Position numbers and translations under genes: made by a program. A stretch of DNA of 64,000 nt, taken from contig JAKOGH010000637.1 of assembly GCA_024811115.1 (NCBI GenBank), forward strand, positions 142,764 to 206,763, written 5' to 3'. Source of the DNA: Terana coerulea (Eukaryota > Basidiomycota > Agaricomycetes > Polyporales > Phanerochaetaceae). This document shows positions 58,161-64,000 of this stretch, piece by piece (the stretch's first letter is position 1; each line of letters starts with the position of its first letter). The notes beneath the pieces are model-generated. The model was not told where the DNA came from, ran no database searches, and saw only the letters and a list, made by a program, of their open reading frames with translations.

Positions 58161-59504
58161 CGCACCTGGGCCATATGCACCATCTCGTCCTCGCCCTCCG
58201 CTCCTCATGCGGCCCTGACAGCTTCGTCTCACGTACACCTTGCCCTCAGCGCGTTCTGGGGCCAGTGGTCATCCTACATGCGCGCCCCGCGTTTCTCTGG
58301 TGGCAGTATGACAGCATGGCAGTCGAGAGGTGAATGGCGGAAGATGTGGGTGCATGTGTCTTCACTGTGCTTTTCTGTAGTTGTGCGGAAAGTGAAAGGA
58401 CGTGGGTTAGTCTATGGCATGGCGTGCATGTCTTGGATTCTTGTGTATATCCTAGATAACTGGCTGCCTCAGGAGGGAATGGTTGACTGGTGGAGGGAGT
58501 GAATGAAGGACCATGTCAGAGGACGAACAAGGACGTAAGCATGAGAGCTTCAACCGGGTTGTGATGAGTCACCAGAGGTGTAAAAGGGTGATTGTCAGCC
58601 AGCCGGCGTCTAGCCAAGTCTTGAAAATAGTTCTGATGGATCATCATCTCAGCAACCGGAGCATGAGAATTGCTCGGGTTGCTGAGAATGCTTAGATGAC
58701 TACTCCAATTTGGGGACATTTCCTTCTACACTCCTATTACTTATCCTCTTTCAATATGTATGTCAATGTGCTGGGCAGCTGTCAGTAATGTTTATCTTGG
58801 TAAAGAGTGTTTCTGTGCTTTGTACTGTGTTGTAAGGAATTACAAGAAATGCAAAATAAATCAAAATATAAGCATCCAGACATGACATCAATCAAGTCTT
58901 GCCTGTCATGCTAAGATGCACACAGCCTCAGCGTAGCTGAGGGCCATTGATGGTGCTGTCTCCAAGGGTCCTTACTGGCGTGAGAGTTCAACTCTCAGCC
59001 AATCAGAATGGAGATTACTTCAGATCCAAGCATTCTTCGTTCTGACTGCCTGAGGGTCAGACTCCCTCCATGTCCAATCCTTCCCTCTGGCATTGCACGC
59101 TACTTCAGTATCTGTTATTACTATGCATTTGAGCCAGCTCATACAACAGGAATACACAGCTATGCGAAAGGACTCGGAGAGACACTTTTGGACACTTTGC
59201 GGCCTCAGATGCCGGCATCATTGCTGAGCGCTGAGTTGTTGACAGCGCAACAGCGGGACATTGGATATTGCCCACGTGCTTGTCAACCGGCACAATATAA
59301 GACCGCCGCACTCTCTGCATGCTGAGCTCACCAATCTATACACAGCATCCCGTCAGAGGCCTAGATGTAATCCTGGAGACTTGGACTGAACTCGGAGGCA
59401 TTCGGAGACCAGCACCGACTTGCAAAACAGGGTGTAGTCTGACATCTACAAAGTGCCCGGAATAGTTATTATGCACTGCGTAATCTTCAGCTGAGATACT
59501 GCTA
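58161..59504. other. AT-richer spacer, no gene recognised
   Basis: This stretch differs in composition from the GC-rich array to its left. A 17-base perfect palindrome lies at 58981-58997. I could not identify LTR ends or a coding gene. Confidence 0.4.
58981..58997. repeat. perfect 17-base palindrome
   Basis: TGAGAGTTCAACTCTCA has eight-base complementary arms around a single C. It could be the edge of an old element or a factor site. Confidence 0.4.
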
Positions 59505-59707
59505 CAGTCAATAAGCTCATAATGAATAGGGCGCTTAGCGCTCGGCTTGCTTCCGACCACTGCAGTCCTCGACGTGGTGTCAGGGTAAGTAGTGGGGCGT
59601 GAGCGCATTGATTGGTCGCAATTTATCATCTAATTTTTGTTACTGTGCATCGAGACTCAAGAGTTGTAGAAATATTTACATTTTATTCATTATGAGCTTA
59701 TCGACTG
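59505..59707. mobile_element. MITE with TA target duplication (Tc1/mariner type)
   Basis: The 203-base element begins CAGTCAATAAGCTCATAATG, and the complement of its end begins CAGTCGATAAGCTCATAATG. The terminal repeats match at 23 of 24 bases. A TA dinucleotide flanks both sides (59503-59504 and 59708-59709). The CAGT start and TA duplication are typical of Tc1/mariner-derived miniature elements. There is no coding content. Confidence 0.8.
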
Positions 59708-59709
59708 TA

Positions 59710-60617
59710 TCACGAACGCACGGACGCCTTGGGTGTAGTGCCTCTTAAGAGTGCGCTGCACATTGGCAAAAATCTCGCAAAAGTCTTTTTCCACCTCCTT
59801 ACCTTTGCAGCAAATAAAGCAAGTCAAAGTCAGCGGATACTAATTCAAATCGCCTCTCCGCGGCAGTGGCTGCAGGTTGGCGAACATCGAGTGAGTGGGC
59901 GAGGTGGAGGTGGCGAGAGAAAGGCAACGGCGTCTGAGAGCGACGCCACAACGATGCTTAGTCAGCTGCGCTGACGCTTTCGTGCCTCTCCTGGCTCTGC
60001 GCTTCCACTGACCTCCAGCCACTACCTCTCTCGCAAAGGCCCACTGACCACATAGAAGCGCTCTATGAGTTATCAGGTATGTGTCTAGCTTTCATGCACT
60101 ACACTTGCGCTCATTTTCATAGATTTCGCCGATTTCATCGTTTTGTAGGGCAACGACGCCATGCGCTGACTCCAATGAGCACCGACGGCGGAGGACGGAG
60201 GACGACGGCAGAGCCCAGACCTAGGTACGTAACATAGCCCGTGAGATGTGGGAAGCTTTGCTCACTAGCGGGATTTTCTGGGACTAGGCCGTTTCGTGCG
60301 TTTCTTGTCGGCGTCGTCGCCCTGGGCCTCGCAACGCCAGCCGGTTCGTCGGGCAACTAAGCCTTCGGCGAGCGGCGACACGTCACCATGCAGGCGCCAA
60401 GGTACATCAGCCGAGACACAGGCGACGATCAGAACGGACGAATGCAACGGAAACGCGAGCTCAGTCCGCGTATGCACGGACTGGGCACCCGCTTGTGCTC
60501 CGTTCGTGACGCGTCTGGCCTCGAAGGACATGCCGTGACGTGAGAGTGGTCGCAAGGGCAGCAAGACAGGGTGACCCCGGCAGCACACCGGAGCCGTGTT
60601 CGGCGTGGTTTGACAGG
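59710..60617. other. intergenic, no gene recognised
   Basis: No coherent gene was recognised. A few ATG-GTATGT-like junctions occur but do not build a protein. Confidence 0.4.
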
Positions 60618-60623
60618 TATAAG
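60618..60623 (+). promoter_or_regulatory. TATA-like box of a small hypothetical gene
   Basis: GGTATAAGAAGG is followed by a pyrimidine-rich leader (60655-60715) and an ATG at 60735, a typical fungal promoter layout. Confidence 0.4.
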
Positions 60624-60734
60624 AAGGGGAGGAGGATTGCTCAGAGACAGCATCCTCTCCTTCCTTTCTCCTTCCTCCTTCCTCCCTCCCCTCTCACTCT
60701 CTCCTCCACTCGAGCCATCTGCACATCCTCGGGG

Positions 60735-61345
60735 ATGTGTAGAGCATACTTCGACACCGTCGACGGCGACTTGCACCCTTGCCGTCCCGACGACACCCTC
60801 TTCCTCATTCTCGAGGCTGGCCCGCTGGTAAAGCCCTTTGCTTGTACTCTTTGCCGTCTTACTAGCCGGCTCATATCCCATCCCGTGTCTTTCAGTCAAG
60901 ACTTGCCCAAGGTAAGTACTGGTCGATAAATTGTGCGTGAAGCTTACCACCTGCGTGTTTCAAGAGTGCGGATAATGCGCTGAAAAGGAAGCACACACAC
61001 TCGATCACAGCGGGTAAGTATCTTACCCTATAGCGTACGCTGTACTGGTGCTGACTAGTGTTTACCAGCTCTGAAGGCAGTCAGACAACGCTGCACCCCG
61101 GCATCGTCATTTCTCTCATGGTGGGAGATAGCGCCGTTCAATGCGAAGCGCGCACTGGAAATCAAGGTATGCACCTACCACGCTTTCTTGTCCCAGATCA
61201 CTGACTCATCTTTGGGCATCAGTTTTAGGTGGACGAGACCCAAACGAGGACGATTCGGGCGCACACGACAATACCCCAGCATCGTCAGTTCTCTGGTACT
61301 GCCGGAGACTGTCCCGGCGGCCGTCACGAACGACACCACAATTAG
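60735..61345 (+). CDS. hypothetical small protein, tentative exon model
   Basis: Tentative exons are 60735-60827 (MCRAYFDTVDGDLHPCRPDD...), 60965-61013 (SADNALKRKHTHSITA), 61069-61166 (LKAVRQRCTPASSFLSWWEI...) and 61229-61345 (ending GGRHERHHN), giving about 118 residues. Splice sites are GT-AG and the phases fit, but a possible 16-base microexon near 60895 would break the frame and was left out. No family was recognised and there are no hydrophobic segments. Parts of the later exons overlap a degenerate repeat (CATCGTCA), so this may be a decayed or noncoding transcript. Confidence 0.3.
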
Positions 61346-61990
61346 TTTATCATATTGCTGACCTGCTGCGCCTCCCTCGCTCTCGGAAGCCATTTGCATA
61401 GTAAGTGTCTCGTTTGCATTCGGTTTGCCGCCGCCGTTCTAACGATGTCATTGAACACAGCACTCGTCATGCTGTTATTCGGCGAAGGATGTCATTGTGC
61501 GGCGCGATCAGGCGGCGCTCTGCCATACCCCTGCCGGTTGTACGGCAAGACGGCGCAGCCACGGCCCTCGATTGCCGGGTGTGCGTCGAGTTGTTAGCAC
61601 CACACTAGCGGTATACTGTCGCTAACCACAGCATTTGAGATGAGGAGGTGATGCTGTACTTCAGCATCGTCAATTCTCTCATACTGCGAGAGATGCAGTC
61701 TCGGCATGAAGTGCGCGCTGAAGGTATGTACTCACTTCATTCTGCCATTCAGTCCACTGACCCGTCTCTGGCTTTCATCGTAGTTGCCGCGAAAGCCAAC
61801 TGGGAGACATGGAAGACGATGACGACGATACCCAAGCATCGTCAAACAGTCATTAATATGAAGGTGCCGCCGCCGCGAGACGCTATACTAGAACTGGAAC
61901 TAATCACTATGCTAATCTAGAGGCATTACTGAATGCTTGTCAGCATCGTCAGTTCTCTTGCGGCGCGAGAGATAGTTTGGTGTATCGTTG
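61069..61990 (+). repeat. degenerate repeats with core CATCGTCA
   Basis: The core CATCGTCA(G/A/T)TTCTCT followed by a GAGA-rich stretch recurs at 61102, 61280, 61665 and 61944, with a bare core at 61837. Several copies are followed by intron-donor-like GGTATG. Spacing is irregular (107-385 bases). It looks like an old exon-plus-intron amplification. Confidence 0.5.
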
Positions 61991-62944
61991 GTCTATTGGA
62001 TGGTAAGTCCGCCAGTACTCGTCTATGGTCACTAGTGCACTCATCGCGCCGCTAAAGTTGGGGTCACCCAGATACAGTTTTCGACTACCGACCACCACTC
62101 TGCCGCGCTCGTGCCGATTACGCGGCATCGTCCGATTGCGCAGCAGACGGTACCGCCGGACTCTCCGCGGACGAGTGTGCGCTTGCGCTTCGCTCATACT
62201 TGTCGGTGTGGTCTCGTTCATCAGCGTCATGGGTTATTACAGGTCCGATCCGTCCGCAATGTTGCCCAACGACTGCACTGACCTCGTATGCCCAGATATC
62301 TCATCCTGCTCGTGATTTAATATGAAGACACGTCGTGACGACGGCGCCGAGCGCACCCCGCCGGTCAGGCCCGTGCTATTGTGTTCGGCACCCTAACCAT
62401 GTGTTCTGACTCAAGCTCACTCACGCCGGTGCGCTCTCTCGCATCTGCTCCAACGGTACGAGGAGATGCTGACCTTAACCCCAGGCATGCCAGTTCCCTC
62501 AACGCGACAAGTCTTGGCGATGGCGGTCAATACTATCGGCTTATCGTCTCGTCCAGTACCCTTGACGAGCATGTGTATTAGTAAGTGAGTATATTGAATA
62601 AGACCACATTGGTACACTAACATGCTTGTAGATTTCTACCTATCAGCCGTTGACGACGAGTCTGGAGTCGTTGACCGAGGCGGCGGGACTGCTTCACGCA
62701 TGGTTCGTGAAGCAACTCTTCGGCGCCGCTGCCGTTGCCTCCCATACTTCACACGCGACATCTATCCTACCCCGGCGGGCTATCGGCTGGCCTAAAACAT
62801 GATACCTTCAGCGCCGTCACGTATGCTTTTGTTCTCTCTAGAAAATGGGTAACCCTAACATAGGTCTTCGGCTGTATTGACGCAGGATAAAGTTCCTGCC
62901 GTTCATCCCAGGACATTGATAAGAGTAATAACGTGTCTACTACC
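61991..62944. other. no gene recognised
   Basis: Short frames separated by GTAAGT-like and CAG-like signals, without a recognisable protein. Confidence 0.35.
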
Positions 62945-63630
62945 GGTAAGTAGATGTATTGACGTGCGTAAACGAGGTCATGCTGACCACATGAATCCTG
63001 ACACTCAGCGACACTCCCCTCAGACATATTTCACGGTACCTGGGGTAAGTCTTTGCGCGTTCATACTATATCAGTTACTAACCTATGCTACTGGTAGCCT
63101 TTGACCCCCACTCCTCGCAATGTACATGGACGTGTGTATTAACTTCTATAGGTCCATACGGTAGCATTCGAGTAGACTACTATGGAGTAGTACTGGTAGT
63201 ACTATTAGTGTCGAGTAGTACGCACAGACGTAGGAGAGCCATACTGACCTACTATGGATCCATTGGTGCGCGCGTCGTAGCCGTCGTACTGGTAATGGAC
63301 TCGGAAAACAAAAGTGGGTAAGTACCACTGTTAATTATCAGGAAACGAAGTCATACTGACCGCATTAATCCTGATGCTTAGCGACGCTCCTCAGACATAT
63401 CTACATACCTGGAGTAAGTCTTCGTGCGTTCATACTACCAGTTACTGACCTATGCTACTGGTAGCCTTCGACCACCACTCCTCGCAATGTACTCGGACAT
63501 GTGTATTAGCTTCTATAGGTACATACAGTAGTATGATTCGGTAGAGACTACTACGGAGTAGTAGTACCGGTATACTACTATCAGTGTCGAGTAGTATGTG
63601 TGGACGTAGGCGGGCGCCCGGGCCGGCTGC
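62945..63630 (+). repeat. tandem repeat of about 315-370 bases, two units
   Basis: Units at about 62945-63315 and 63317-63630 match in order: GGTAAGT, AACGA(G/A)GTCAT, CTCAGACATAT, TGCTACTGGTAGCC, CACTCCTCGCAATGTAC, and an AGTAGTACTGGTAGTACTA-like low-complexity core. Unit 2 is shorter. Confidence 0.75.
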
Positions 63631-63654
63631 AACAGAGACCGGTGTGCAATGTAA

Positions 63655-64000
63655 ACTATAAGCAGCCAAGACCTTCGGGTCCAAGTGCATTGGCGTAATG
63701 TCCCCGACCTCCTAAGTACCAGCCAGACGCCTAGCGACAGCTTTGTGGCGTCGTGCGGAACCCCGACAGTGCAGATCAAATCTCGGGTTCGTCATTGATC
63801 GGACAGTGCCGTGATGGCGAACTCTGTGCCACCACGCCATGTCCAGATCCTCAGCGCTGCGTTTGCGCACTCGAGATTCTCGGAAACCAAATATCAATAC
63901 TACGCGATCACAACGTGACAAAGAATTCAAGAAAACGACGACAATGCGCAATGGAACAACGGCGGCTCCGAACATCTCAACAATATCTCAGTAGACCTGG
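63655..64000. repeat. direct repeat, copy 2 (likely 3' flank of a second P450 gene)
   Basis: Matches 52535-52882 in the same orientation up to the window edge, where both read CTCAGTAGACCTGG. In copy 1 the P450 stop codon lies about 70 bases further right, so a paralogous P450 may begin just outside this window. Confidence 0.8.

Noticed and set aside
58340..59000. A solo LTR in the AT-richer stretch.
   Set aside because: I could not find matching TG...CA ends with a target site duplication. The only structure is the 17-base palindrome.

Overview
This is nuclear DNA of a filamentous basidiomycete, most likely an Agaricomycete; the order is not certain, and a wood-decay polypore-type fungus would fit. 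The evidence is dense genes with many short (about 50-60 base) GT-AG introns with CTNAC-like branch sites, fungal housekeeping genes (condensin Cnd1, RPB10, FIG4, GLT1, LYS9), F-box paralogues, a CYP53-like P450, and a Tnp2/Plavaka-type transposase typical of mushroom genomes. All calls come from reading the sequence and remembered family features; no database search was run. I recognised no tRNA, rRNA or CRISPR array.

Layout. 1-9.1 kb: the 5' part of a CmcJ/NvfI-type oxidoreductase gene, condensin CND1 (minus) sharing a divergent promoter with RPB10 (plus), then an F-box gene. 9.3-12.3 kb and 29.8-32.8 kb: an inverted pair of about 3 kb paralogous segments, each with a membrane-anchored coiled-coil gene, enclosing about 17.5 kb of unique genes. 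Inside: a second F-box gene, a small secreted protein, an AIG1-like GTPase with a charged coiled-coil tail, the phosphoinositide phosphatase FIG4, and the roughly 7 kb glutamate synthase GLT1. 33-43.3 kb: saccharopine reductase LYS9, a small hypothetical gene, a Tnp2-family transposon, another small hypothetical gene, and a SIKE/FGFR1OP2-like (STRIPAK) coiled-coil gene. GLT1 makes glutamate from glutamine and 2-oxoglutarate, and LYS9 consumes glutamate in lysine synthesis, but they are far apart and not obviously co-regulated.

43.8-52.1 kb holds the most interesting content: three paralogous genes for secreted repeat proteins. Each has a signal peptide and 6-10 copies of a roughly 19-residue motif (Q-x-Q-L-N-W-G-D-[IL]-[TE]-N-E-K-[VI]-[LI]-x-G-L-F) set between dibasic RR/KRR sites. 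This is the layout of a Kex2-processed polyprotein that releases a family of small secreted peptides. Two of the genes lie in a tandem duplication of about 3.2 kb. All three share a TATA box, a 5'-UTR intron, an intron near the stop codon and a C-terminal D-E-L-D ending; the two tandem copies also have His-rich pro-regions. I know of no described family with this motif.

52.5-64 kb is gene-poor and rich in repeats: a CYP53-like P450 gene, a GC-rich minisatellite whose units carry a perfect 10-bp-stem hairpin with a changing 3-base loop, a 203-bp MITE with TA target duplications, degenerate exon-like repeats, and a copy of the P450 3' flank at the right edge, which suggests a second P450 just outside the window.

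Single-base frame breaks recur, including in LYS9, which is expected to be needed for lysine synthesis, and in the SIKE-like gene, while the long GLT1, CND1 and FIG4 genes showed no break where I read them. Some breaks are therefore probably consensus errors and others may be real decay; this matters most for the repeat-peptide genes.
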